This document shows positions 36,128-44,367 of a stretch of 64,000 bases of DNA, one piece after another. A program made the translations under genes and the position numbers. Under the pieces are notes generated by a model. That model searched no databases. It saw only the letters and a list, made by a program, of their open reading frames with translations, and was not told the DNA's origin. Positions within the stretch are counted from its first letter, which is position 1, and each line of letters opens with the position of its first letter. The DNA comes from Sphingomonas pruni NBRC 15498 (GTDB taxonomy: Bacteria; Pseudomonadota; Alphaproteobacteria; Sphingomonadales; Sphingomonadaceae): positions 1 to 64,000 of the forward strand of contig NZ_BCYZ01000011.1 of the NCBI RefSeq assembly GCF_001598455.1, in the 5' to 3' direction.

Positions 36128-37291
36128 TTAGCGACGGCTACTGGCAGGGCGGGCGGCGCCCTGCCCGGTCGTCAGGCGATAGGTCATGATATTGCGATAG
36201 GTCTGGCCGGGCGCGAGGCGCGCAGAGCCGAAAGCCGGCTGGTTGGGCGTATCGGGAAAGATCTGCGGTTCCATCACGATCGCATCGCCTTCGCGATAGA
36301 TGCGCTTCGCCTTGCCCGAGGAGGTCCCGTCGAGGAAATTGCCCGAATAGAATTGCAGACCCGGCTGGTTCGACCACAATTCGAACCCGCGGCCCGAGGC
36401 GGGGTCATAGACCTTGGCCATCAGATGCTCGCTTGGCGTGACGCTGCGGCCGATCACCCAATTATGATCATAGCCGCGGCCATAGACGAGTTGACGGTCG
36501 CTGGCGTCGCGCACTCGCTCGCCCACGGCATGGGGCACGCGGAAATCGAAGGCGGTGCCAGCCACCGGGCGGAACTCGCCGGTCGGAATCGCGCCGTCGT
36601 CGGTCGGCAGATAGCTGTTGGCCGGGATCGTCACCATCAGCCCCATGGCGCCGTTGGCCGAGCCTTCGCCCGACAGGTTCCAGTAAGCGTGGTTGGTAAT
36701 GTTCGCGAGGGTGGGCGTGTCGGTTGTGGCGGTATATTGGATGCTGAGCGCATTATTCTCATCGAGCGAATAGGTCGCATCGACGGTCATCGTTCCGGGA
36801 TAGCCCTGGTCGCCATCCTTGCTGACATAGCGCAAGGTGACCGACGCCGCCGGCCCCGATTTCACCGACACCACCGACCACAGCACCTTGTCGAACCCGA
36901 TTGTACCACCATGCAGCGAGTTTTTGCCGTTATTGACCGGCACGCGATAATCGCGCCCATCGAGGGTGAAGCGGCCGCGGGCGATACGGTTGGCGAACCG
37001 TCCCACCGTCGCCCCGAAATATTGCGGCGTCTTGAGATAGTCGTCGATCTTGTCATAGCCGAGCATCACGTCCGCTCGCTTGCCGTTGCGGTCCGGTATC
37101 ATCAGCGATTGCAGCGTCGCGCCGTAGGCGATGACCGTCGCCGAGACGCCCGCCTTGTTGGTCAGCGTGACCGCCGGCACCGCGCGCCCGTCGGGCAGCC
37201 TGCCAAAAGTCGATTGGCGCGCCTCGGCCGCCATCGCCGGGGTGGCGACGCCAATCAGCAATGCAACCAGCACGATCGAGCGCAGGGCCAT
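36128..37291 (-). CDS. galM: Aldose 1-epimerase, exported
   Basis: Interconverts alpha and beta anomers of galactose or related aldoses. 387 residues; Sec signal peptide (ALRSIVLVALLIGVATPAMA) implies periplasmic location. Family motifs: GATLQSLMIPDRNG, GRFANRIARGRFTLDG, NNGKNSLHGG with the active-site His, and NHAYWNLSGEG with the second His. It follows the lactonase gene by 12 bases in one operon, fitting supply of the correct anomer for oxidation. Confidence 0.92.
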   Translation of the reverse strand: MALRSIVLVALLIGVATPAMAAEARQSTFGRLPDGRAVPAVTLTNKAGVSATVIAYGATLQSLMIPDRNGKRADVMLGYDKIDDYLKTPQYFGATVGRFANRIARGRFTLDGRDYRVPVNNGKNSLHGGTIGFDKVLWSVVSVKSGPAASVTLRYVSKDGDQGYPGTMTVDATYSLDENNALSIQYTATTDTPTLANITNHAYWNLSGEGSANGAMGLMVTIPANSYLPTDDGAIPTGEFRPVAGTAFDFRVPHAVGERVRDASDRQLVYGRGYDHNWVIGRSVTPSEHLMAKVYDPASGRGFELWSNQPGLQFYSGNFLDGTSSGKAKRIYREGDAIVMEPQIFPDTPNQPAFGSARLAPGQTYRNIMTYRLTTGQGAARPASSRR

Positions 37292-37303
37292 GTCAGTTTT
37301 CCT

Positions 37304-38152
37304 TCATCCGCGATATTGATAGGGGGTGCGGCCGCGACATCCGGGATCGACCTCGAACAGGCAGCCCGCTTCGGCCTCGTCCACGCCGTCGGCTGCCGAG
37401 GTGACGAACATCCGATCCAGCGCCTCGCCGGCGAAGGCGACATTGGTGATCTGCGATGCCGGCAGGGCGAGCGTCCGTTCGCGCCGGCCATCGGGATCGA
37501 ACCGGGCGACGCACGACCCGCCCCAGCACGCCACCCATAGATGCCCGTCTGCGTCGAGCGTCATGCCGTCGGGATGACCCCAGCCGGGCTCGAATACGAT
37601 ATGCGGCGTGCGCGCCCCGACGCTGCCGTCGTCATGGAACGGATAGCGAAAGATCGTGTCGAGCGCGGTATCTGTGTGAAACAGGAAATCATCGCCGATC
37701 GCCGGACCGTTGGGGATCGTATAGCCGTCCTCGATCAGCGTCGCCCGACCGTCCGGGTCGAGCCGATAAAAGGCTCCGCTCGGCCGATCGCAGGACAAGG
37801 GCATCGACCCCGCCCAGATCCGTCCCGCGGCGTCCGCCTTCGCATCGTTGAAGCGATTGCCGTCGCGCTCCGGCTCAGGTGCGGCGATCGGCGCGATCGC
37901 CAACGGATCGAACGATAGCGCCACGAACGCGCGGCCGAGCCCGGCGACGAACCCGCCTTTCTCGCGCTCGATCAGCCAGCCGATCGTGTCGGGCATTTCC
38001 CAGCTATCGACCCTGTCGTCGGTCAGGCGTAGGCGATTGACCCGCCGCCCGAGGATGTCGACCCAATAGAAGGCGCCTTCGCGAGCGGACCACAAAGCCC
38101 CCTCCCCGAGCACGTCGCGACGGTCGCGCGCGATGACCCTGACAGCGTTCAC
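37304..38152 (-). CDS. SMP-30/gluconolactonase family sugar lactonase
   Basis: Six-bladed propeller lactonase of 282 residues, probably opening galactono-1,4-lactone. Metal-site motifs: the Glu in DVLGEGALWS, DAKADAAGRIWAGSM, and Asp/Asn in the DGYTIPNGPAIG and PDGMTLDADGHLWVACW segments. The start is GTG at 38152, overlapping the stop of the upstream 95-residue gene. No signal peptide, so cytoplasmic. The galactose dehydrogenase and galactonate dehydratase of the pathway are not in this window. Confidence 0.9.
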   Translation of the reverse strand: MNAVRVIARDRRDVLGEGALWSAREGAFYWVDILGRRVNRLRLTDDRVDSWEMPDTIGWLIEREKGGFVAGLGRAFVALSFDPLAIAPIAAPEPERDGNRFNDAKADAAGRIWAGSMPLSCDRPSGAFYRLDPDGRATLIEDGYTIPNGPAIGDDFLFHTDTALDTIFRYPFHDDGSVGARTPHIVFEPGWGHPDGMTLDADGHLWVACWGGSCVARFDPDGRRERTLALPASQITNVAFAGEALDRMFVTSAADGVDEAEAGCLFEVDPGCRGRTPYQYRG

Positions 38153-38436
38153 GAATGGCTGTCCCGGTGAAGCCCGTACCGGGCGATGCGCTGATATTTG
38201 ACCCCCGGCTCGAGCACCGCGCCGGTATCGACCTGCCCGGTCACCCCGCGCCGGATTTCCTGCCACGGCGTCTGCGAGTCCGTGGTAACCGCCTGCGCCA
38301 CCGCGGCAAGTTCGGCACGGTGGCGATCGCGCTTGGCGGCGACGACCAATATGTCCGCGCTCCGCCGCGCAAGGTCGATGGGATGGTCGCGATTGTCGAA
38401 CCGCGCGCGGCTGCGCAGCCGAAGGTGATCGGTCAT
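38149..38436 (-). CDS. Small hypothetical protein, first gene of the lactonase-galM operon
   Basis: A 95-residue basic protein, not recognised. The ATG at 38436 is preceded by a full GGGAGG Shine-Dalgarno stretch, and its stop overlaps the lactonase GTG, both arguing for translation. The sequence (LRLRSRARFDNRDHPIDLAR ... VLEPGVKYQRIARYGLH) shows one helical stretch and no membrane segment. It could be a remnant of a larger protein or a small regulator. Confidence 0.5.
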   Translation of the reverse strand: MTDHLRLRSRARFDNRDHPIDLARRSADILVVAAKRDRHRAELAAVAQAVTTDSQTPWQEIRRGVTGQVDTGAVLEPGVKYQRIARYGLHRDSHS

Positions 38437-38523
38437 GCCGCACCTCCCGTCTTCGCGCGCCACTGAAATCCCATCAGCCCCCTCGTCCTTTTCTCCCGTG
38501 CACCGGGCCTTTGTCGTTTGGGT

Positions 38524-38535
38524 TGATAGCGCCAC
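38524..38535. promoter_or_regulatory. LacI/GalR-like operator candidate (imperfect)
   Basis: TGATAGCGCCAC resembles the left half and centre of the better site at 42419-42431 (TGATAGCGCTACC), differing mainly in the last bases. It lies about 90-110 bases before the start of the small-protein/lactonase operon. A single site is weak evidence. Confidence 0.3.
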
Positions 38536-38556
38536 GCATCATGGACAGAAACCCTA

Positions 38557-38569
38557 TTTGTCTTACAAA
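38557..38569. promoter_or_regulatory. FadR/GntR-type operator candidate
   Basis: TTTGTCTTACAAA is a perfect five-base inverted repeat with a three-base centre, fitting the TNGTNNNACNA pattern bound by many FCD/FadR-type regulators. It sits in the leader region of the 95-residue/lactonase/galM operon, and a FadR-type gene lies 3 kb away at 35305. Confidence 0.45.
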
Positions 38570-38651
38570 ATAAGTACGGGATTGGAATGCGCGAGCCGCG
38601 CCAGCATAGCCGCGCTCGCATAAGGGCTCACGATTTGGACGCGGCCGTCGT

Positions 38652-38868
38652 TTATGCGCGCATTCGGGGGAATTGGGCTGCCGAACGGGGGCGGATATCG
38701 ACGGCGAACATGGGCCAAAATCGGTTCCGAGAGAAGCGGACGGGATCATGGCAGACAGGGATTCTGCGTTCGAACAACAGACCATCGACATTCCGCAGCG
38801 ACAGCGGAAATCGGACATACATCAGCAGCACCAAACGGATTACGTCCGGTGGTGAGTTGAGGGGCGGA
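38652..38868 (-). pseudogene. IS6-family transposase relic (N-terminal fragment)
   Basis: The minus-strand translation runs PPDVIRLVLLMYVRFPLSLR, then NVDGLLFERRIPVCHDPVRF and NRFWPMFAVDIRPR, the conserved opening of IS6/IS26-type DDE transposases (zinc-binding-like N terminus and helix-turn-helix). It stops at 38652 and the catalytic DDE part is missing. No inverted terminal repeats were identified. It is an old, decayed copy. Confidence 0.7.
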
Positions 38869-38944
38869 ATGGGTTAGATGGATGCCCTCGACTTGCGGCT
38901 CATTCGCCCCAAAATCATCTGCGCCGTTCTTCCGACAGCACGCT

Positions 38945-40864
38945 CTAGTCGTTGAGCAGCGCCGCGTTGCCCCAAGTGACCACCGTAGGCACCTTGTTTC
39001 TGGCCGACTTGCCGCGCGCCACCAATTCGACAATCTTCACACCGGCAATATTGGCACGCAACGTCTGCGCAGCCTGGCCAAAACGGGTCGGCCTGGATAT
39101 CGCTAGCAGCTTGCCGTCTCCATAAACGGCAAAGGTAACAACGTCGTCCGTATCGAACGTCGAATCGTCGACACCGACGTCCGCGATGAAGCGGCGGAAA
39201 TTACCATCGGCCCTTAGCTCGAACCGTGAATTGGCGAGAACGCCGAGGCCGGTCCCATACATCTTGCCTTGGATACGCAACGCCTGCCGATAGGGGGTAG
39301 CATCGGCCTGTGCGCCGCCCCATCCGGTATAGGCCGGGGGCTCCCCCGTGTCGGTCGTGCTGCCCCAGGGGGTAATCATGCGATGGATCGTGGGGTCCGG
39401 TTGGGGAATGGATACCCCATCGACGGCCGGATTCACTCGTCCGGGCATTTCCGACAGATAGATGCCGTCCGCCAGGCTGCGAGTGCCGGCGGCATCAAAT
39501 ATGGCCGTTTCGCGCGGCTGGAGATGGATCTTCATTTCCCCCGAAAAAGCCGGGAGCGTCGCCCCGGTCCAGAGATTCCTGAGGGCGATCGGGGCGCTTC
39601 CGGAGAATTTCAAATGGTTGGCCGTCAGCGTCACGTCGGCCGACGCGAGCCCTCGATTGAAGATCGCCACGGCTTTGTGACCATTACTGAGCAACTTGAC
39701 CAGGATTTGAACGTCATCGGTATCATAAGCCAGCACCGCCTGGTTGCCCGCCGGATCCTGGTCGACCGCGATGATGTCGCCGTTGCCGAGAATGTCCATA
39801 AGCGGCTGTGGCGCTTTCCTCAGATCATATCCGATCAAAAGCGGCGCCGACAGCATCGACCAAAGGGCGAAATGCGACTTCGCTTCCGTCAGATGCTGCT
39901 CGTCGAAGTCGCCCTGCCCGACGAAGAGCATATCGGGATCGTTCCAGGAGCCGGGATGCGCATAGAGCGCCCGATTGGCCGCGCTGTCGAAATTCGCCAG
40001 CATCCGTGTCCAGCTCGGCGTCAGGTCGTCGCTGGTCCGCGAAAGATTGCCCACGTCCTTGCCCCAGGCACGCACATCGGCCGATCCCCAGGCGCAGATC
40101 GAAAACACGTAGTCGCCATTGGGCTTGGAGCGCTGCAGGGCATTGGCGACTTGCTGGTAGAGGTTGCGAACGGCGGAGATGTCGGTCCGACGAATCTCCT
40201 TGATGTCGACGAGCGGCCCGAGCGCGCGATACTGCCCGGATCTGACACCCTCGCTCTCTGGCCCGAACGCGCGGATGCCGCAGCCATCGACCTTGATGTA
40301 GTCAAATGCCCAGTCGCCGAAATACAGTTGGATGTCCTGATCGATATGGCCGTACAGCCCGACCTCGCGTTCGGCGGCAGTGCCTTCGGGGAGGTTCGGC
40401 GCATTGGGGGCGAAAGCCTGCGAACAGGTGTTGGCCCCGATATCCGAATAGATCCCCGCCTTCAGGCCCATAGCGTGAATGCGATCGGTGAACGGTTTGA
40501 GACTGGTCTGTTCCGTCCCGCCGATCGCAGCGGACGGAAAAGTCGACGTGCGGACAATCATCCGGCCGTCCGGCATCCGTCGCTTCAACCACCAGCCGTC
40601 ATCGATGTTGATGTATCGATAGCCCTTGCGAGCCAAACCGCTGTCGACGATCGCCTGGGCGGAGGCCAGTATCTTCGCTTCGGTGACATCCGTGTGGAAG
40701 GCATTCCACGAGTTCCAGCCCATTGGCGGGGTTGCGGCCCGTCCGCTCGTGACTGCGGTCCATCGTCCGGTAGGCGACAGCGGGTCGTTTGCCGCCCAGG
40801 CCTCGCCGTGGATCGTCAGCATCAGCGACACGCTGAGGAGAGACGTTAGAACAGACCGTGTCAT
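38945..40864 (-). CDS. GH27 alpha-galactosidase with C-terminal NPCBM domain
   Basis: Removes terminal alpha-1,6-galactose, for example from galactomannan or raffinose-type sugars. 639 residues with a Sec signal peptide (ending GEAWAA). GH27 motifs: PPMGWNSWNAFH, YRYINIDDGWW, the nucleophile Asp in DYIKVDGCG and the acid/base Asp in SRTSDDLTPSW. Residues about 520-635 form an NPCBM carbohydrate-binding-type domain (GVLANSRFELRADGNFRRF; FIADVGVDDST). It is the hydrolase that would feed galactose to the neighbouring catabolic genes. Confidence 0.93.
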   Translation of the reverse strand: MTRSVLTSLLSVSLMLTIHGEAWAANDPLSPTGRWTAVTSGRAATPPMGWNSWNAFHTDVTEAKILASAQAIVDSGLARKGYRYINIDDGWWLKRRMPDGRMIVRTSTFPSAAIGGTEQTSLKPFTDRIHAMGLKAGIYSDIGANTCSQAFAPNAPNLPEGTAAEREVGLYGHIDQDIQLYFGDWAFDYIKVDGCGIRAFGPESEGVRSGQYRALGPLVDIKEIRRTDISAVRNLYQQVANALQRSKPNGDYVFSICAWGSADVRAWGKDVGNLSRTSDDLTPSWTRMLANFDSAANRALYAHPGSWNDPDMLFVGQGDFDEQHLTEAKSHFALWSMLSAPLLIGYDLRKAPQPLMDILGNGDIIAVDQDPAGNQAVLAYDTDDVQILVKLLSNGHKAVAIFNRGLASADVTLTANHLKFSGSAPIALRNLWTGATLPAFSGEMKIHLQPRETAIFDAAGTRSLADGIYLSEMPGRVNPAVDGVSIPQPDPTIHRMITPWGSTTDTGEPPAYTGWGGAQADATPYRQALRIQGKMYGTGLGVLANSRFELRADGNFRRFIADVGVDDSTFDTDDVVTFAVYGDGKLLAISRPTRFGQAAQTLRANIAGVKIVELVARGKSARNKVPTVVTWGNAALLND

Positions 40865-40973
40865 GCCTTACCCCAATTCAACTTTGCAATCACACAGAAG
40901 CTTTCCGGCAATTGCCCGCGAACACCGCTTGCCGTCTTACCGATGATGCGCTCGGTCCGGTCCGCAGGAGCCC

Positions 40974-42077
40974 TCATTCCGACTTCCCCGCGTCGATCAC
41001 CTTGCTCAGCGCGTCGGCGATCGTCCGGTCGTCGGCGGTCGACGGATGAGAGTCGCAGCCGGTCATGGCCAGCCCGCGCACGGGTACATAGTCGATCCGG
41101 CGCTCACCGGCGGCGCGTAACCTGTCGACCACCTTTCGCACTTCGGCATCGATTTCTCCGCCGGCCAGATCGGTCGCCCACAACACAAATCGCGCCTGCG
41201 GATTGCGTCGCCGCAAATCCTGGATGAAGCGGACATAGCTTGCCTCGTAATCGGCATGCAGCGCGTCGCGCGTGGCCCATCTCTCGCCGGCCTTGAGCGG
41301 CGTGGAGAAATCGTTGGTGCCCAAAGCGATGACGATGAATTGCGGTCGCCAGTCGGTACCGGAATAGCGCTGGGCCTTGTCGAACAGGATGAAAGGATAG
41401 GCCTCAGGCAGCGTGTCGGCGGCGAAACCGCCATAGTTACGAACGACCCCGCGCCCCGAAATCGCATTGACCTGGTAATCCGCCCCGTACCGTCGGGCGA
41501 TCACCCCCGCTATTCCCTGGGAGGTGTCGGTAGTGGCCCAGACCTGGTCGGCAGTGCACTGGCGGCTCGGCGAAGTATTGCCGTAGCCGACTGTATGGGA
41601 ATCGCCGATGAACTCGATCTGTCGGGCGCGGGCGCGGACGGGCATCGCCTTCGTCCCTGGCGCTGGATAGAATCCGCCAAAGCTGCTCGGCCCCGCCTGT
41701 CCCTCGGTCACGACCTCGACCCGCACCCGATGCGGTCCGGGCGAAAGACCGTCGAGCAAATACAATCCTGCGCTGGGCTTAACCAATGGCAGTGGCGGAC
41801 GATCGTCGACCAGGACGTGCAGAATGACGTCGCCTGGTCCGATCTTGAAATAGACCGCGGTGCCCCTAAACGCCGTCTCGAAATAGCTGCCGGGCCATTG
41901 GCGTTGATAATTGGGGGCGGCCGCCGTGCCGCGCTGTATTGCGCGCCCGCCGATGCGGATCGGTAGCGGCGTCCCGAGCGTCCCGAGGTCGAGGCGAGGA
42001 ACGATCCGCACGTCCCGTGCGGTCGCCGGCGCCACGCTCGCCAAGGCGAGAACGGCCGCTGCAGCCAGAATCTTCAT
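40974..42077 (-). CDS. CE2-like SGNH/GDSL carbohydrate esterase
   Basis: A 367-residue exported esterase (signal MKILAAAAVLALASVAPATA). An N-terminal jelly-roll (QRQWPGSYFETAFRGTAVYF) precedes the SGNH domain: Ser in IEFIGDSHTVGYG, Gly in AISGRGVV, Asn in IALGTNDFS and His in GCDSHPSTAD. This two-domain order is that of CE2 acetyl-xylan/mannan esterases. The ATG at 42077 has GAGGTG upstream and is 26 codons inside the longer frame. It would deacetylate polysaccharide so the alpha-galactosidase can act. Confidence 0.85.
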   Translation of the reverse strand: MKILAAAAVLALASVAPATARDVRIVPRLDLGTLGTPLPIRIGGRAIQRGTAAAPNYQRQWPGSYFETAFRGTAVYFKIGPGDVILHVLVDDRPPLPLVKPSAGLYLLDGLSPGPHRVRVEVVTEGQAGPSSFGGFYPAPGTKAMPVRARARQIEFIGDSHTVGYGNTSPSRQCTADQVWATTDTSQGIAGVIARRYGADYQVNAISGRGVVRNYGGFAADTLPEAYPFILFDKAQRYSGTDWRPQFIVIALGTNDFSTPLKAGERWATRDALHADYEASYVRFIQDLRRRNPQARFVLWATDLAGGEIDAEVRKVVDRLRAAGERRIDYVPVRGLAMTGCDSHPSTADDRTIADALSKVIDAGKSE

Positions 42078-42521
42078 GCGCACCTCACTTGCTGAAAATC
42101 GAGAGACCGCGCGACGATCTCCGGATCGCGACCGATCCGGCCTGGCCGAGGCCATTAAGCGCCGCCGCGATTGCGAAAAACGCCGGCATCATTCGCACAA
42201 GGCGCATCGTGGAGGGCGACCACCGCGCGAACAGCGAGCTTTCGGATTCCGAAACTTGGCCCGGCACGGCCACGGTCGACGCATGGATACCCGACGTCCG
42301 CCCGCCTTCTTGCATGTCCCCTCCACTCCGTTTGCCGGATATTCGAGCGCCGAGCGATCTCGCTCCAACAATCCCGTCGCCGTGAATTCATCATATTGTT
42401 TGACCCGTCAACAAAAAATGATAGCGCTACCTTGGGTCGACGCGAACGGCACCAAAGAGGCCGACCGCGACCCAAGGGCAAGCCGCGGTTTCCGTTTCGC
42501 GACGCTAGGAAGGATGTTCTC
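42078..42521. other. 444-base divergent intergenic region
   Basis: Lies between the CE2-like esterase (minus) and the alpha/beta-hydrolase (plus). Its left 300 bases show no credible gene. The right end has an AT-rich stretch (about 42385-42420) ending in the LacI-type operator listed separately and presumably holds the promoter of the hydrolase. Confidence 0.5.
42419..42431. promoter_or_regulatory. LacI/GalR-type operator candidate upstream of the hydrolase gene
   Basis: TGATAGCGCTACC has a perfect TAGCGCTA core and near-symmetric flanks, the form of operators bound by LacI-family sugar regulators in alphaproteobacteria. It lies about 90 bases before the ATG at 42522, next to an AT-rich promoter-like stretch with TTGTTT sixteen bases before ATGATA. 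Confidence 0.45.
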
Positions 42522-43505
42522 ATGACGCTCTCACGACGCGATCTCGTCAAGTCCCCCCTGGTATTGGCCGGCGCCTCGGCGATGGGTTTGGGCGAGGCAG
42601 CGATGGCCCAGCCGAGCTCGACGATGCCTGGGGAAATCGTTGAGTTGTGGCCGCGTCCGCCAGCGGGCGCGCTTCATGCGGACATGGCCGAGATCGTCGA
42701 GCAATCCTCGTCGGACCCGTCCCATAGCAGCCGACGGATCAAGGGCATATCGAGGCCGCGAATGATCGCTCTTCGGGCGGCGCAGCCGAATGGCGCGGCG
42801 ATGCTGATCATTCCCGGCGGCGGCTTCGCCTGGAATTATTTCGAGCATGAAGGATACCGGATAGCCGATGTGCTGAACCGTGCCGGGATCACCTGCTTCA
42901 TACTGCTCTATCGTCTGGCCCAGGACGGATGGACCAACGCGGCAAGTGTCGGCCCCGCCGACGCCCAGCGCGCGATGCGCCTTATTCGCGCCCAAGCACC
43001 GCGCTTCGGCCTCGACCCGGCGCGAGTCGGCGTCATGGGGTTCAGCGCCGGCGGCTTCCTGGCGGCGACCCTTGCCACGCGGCATTCCGCGTCATTTTAC
43101 GCGCCAATCGACGCGACGGATCGGCTCGAGGCGCGACCGTTGCTGGCGGCGCCGATCTACCTCGTGCAGACCATCGACCCGGCTTATGCCTATGGCGGCG
43201 CGGCGCCGTCCTTGTTCGGCAGGTCGCCGACCGCGGCCGAGATTCGGCAATGGTCGCCCGATCTCAACGTCACACCGGCAGCGACACCAACTTTCCTGCT
43301 GCACGCCGAAGATGACGATACCGTACCCGTCGCAAACACCACAAAGCTGCGCGACGCGATGATCGCGGCCAAGATCACGGTGGAGACGCATTTGTTCAGC
43401 CGAGGCGGTCACGGCTTTGGATTATGGCCCCAGCCCGGCGCGCCCGATGGCCTGTGGCTACCGCTGTTCCTTCACTTCGCGCGGCAGGAGAAGTTGATTG
43501 CCTAG
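42522..43505 (+). CDS. Exported alpha/beta-hydrolase (acetyl-esterase type)
   Basis: A 327-residue esterase of the acetyl-xylan-esterase/Aes kind. A twin-arginine signal (SRRDLVKSPLVLAGAS) directs export. The oxyanion region is IIPGGGFAWNYFEHEGY, the nucleophile Ser lies in GVMGFSAGGFLAA, Asp in HAEDDDTVP and His in SRGGHGFGLWP. The ATG at 42522 follows AGGAAGG. With the CE2-like enzyme and the alpha-galactosidase it makes a small set for acetylated galactosides. Confidence 0.88.
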   Translation: MTLSRRDLVKSPLVLAGASAMGLGEAAMAQPSSTMPGEIVELWPRPPAGALHADMAEIVEQSSSDPSHSSRRIKGISRPRMIALRAAQPNGAAMLIIPGGGFAWNYFEHEGYRIADVLNRAGITCFILLYRLAQDGWTNAASVGPADAQRAMRLIRAQAPRFGLDPARVGVMGFSAGGFLAATLATRHSASFYAPIDATDRLEARPLLAAPIYLVQTIDPAYAYGGAAPSLFGRSPTAAEIRQWSPDLNVTPAATPTFLLHAEDDDTVPVANTTKLRDAMIAAKITVETHLFSRGGHGFGLWPQPGAPDGLWLPLFLHFARQEKLIA

Positions 43506-43598
43506 GATCGTGTGCAGGGGTCCGAAGAGAGCCTCAGCGCCTGGTCCAACAGCCGAAATTGGTAGTCGGTACGTAGCACGTGACGGCCGAACAGCCCG

Positions 43599-43688
<90 letters not shown>

Positions 43689-43816
43689 GCGCTGGGGGTC
43701 CGCACCCATATGCGCTGCCTGGACAGTGCGGATGCTGGTCGAAGGCGGCGCCTCTAACGTACGCGAACCGGCTGCGCAAGCGGTCCGCTTGTGCGGCGCC
43801 GAAGAAACTCTACATT

Positions 43817-44203
43817 ATGATCATGACTCGTTCCCAACCTCATGATGTGCTTTCGCAATTCGGTGTGCCGATGCCGGCGGTCGCGACCGCGCGGTTCACG
43901 ATCGGGGATGTCGTTCGCCACCGGATGTTCGACTTTCGCGGCGTGATCTTCGATATAGACCCGGTCTTCGCGAATACCGAAGAGTGGTATGAATCGATCC
44001 CTGAGGATCTGCGCCCTTCCAAGGAGCAGCCTTTCTACCATCTGCTCGCCGAGAATGGCGAGTCGAGCTACGTCGCCTATGTCAGTCAACAGAACCTGCT
44101 TCACGACGACAGCGAGGAACCGGTCGATCATCCGGCTATAGACGGACTGTTCACCGGCTTTGCCGACGGACGCTACAATCTACGCCGCGAGCATCGGCAC
44201 TAG
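43817..44203 (+). CDS. hspQ: HspQ-like heat-shock / YccV protein
   Basis: A 128-residue protein with the YccV/HspQ fold: ARFTIGDVVRHRMFDFRGVI, FDIDPVFANTEEWY, QPFYHLLAENGESSYVAYVS and QQNLLHDDSEEP. In enterobacteria HspQ is a specificity factor for Lon and binds hemimethylated DNA in vitro. Two ATG codons (43817 and 43823) are both possible starts. The frame is open further left but crosses the tRNA gene. Confidence 0.9.
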   Translation: MIMTRSQPHDVLSQFGVPMPAVATARFTIGDVVRHRMFDFRGVIFDIDPVFANTEEWYESIPEDLRPSKEQPFYHLLAENGESSYVAYVSQQNLLHDDSEEPVDHPAIDGLFTGFADGRYNLRREHRH

Positions 44204-44245
44204 GGCAGGCGCCCACCGATCGACCAATGTGTGACTTTTGTGCAC

Positions 44246-44346
44246 CGCAAGAAAAACTTGCGATGCATCGCTCTGCCCCACGTCTAGGAATGTTACCGAC
44301 CTGTGACGATATTCGTCGCGACAGGGTGATCGGGGGCGCGAGCCCC
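44246..44346. other. Structured leader of the TonB receptor gene
   Basis: Between hspQ and the receptor: CGCAAG-AAAAA-CTTGCG (44246-44262), overlapping the palindrome GCGATGCATCGC (44260-44271), and GGGGGC-GCGA-GCCCCC (44331-44346) close to the start codon. The first may end hspQ transcription; the last would bring structure next to the ribosome-binding region. Confidence 0.4.
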
Positions 44347-44367
44347 CGCGTATAAAGGGGTAACTTC

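Larger units (their letters stand above)
38437..38944. other. 508-base region: operators and an IS6 relic
   Basis: Upstream of the small-protein/lactonase/galM operon and downstream of the alpha-galactosidase gene. It holds the two operator candidates and the IS6-family transposase relic listed separately. Nothing else in it looks coding. Confidence 0.5.
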
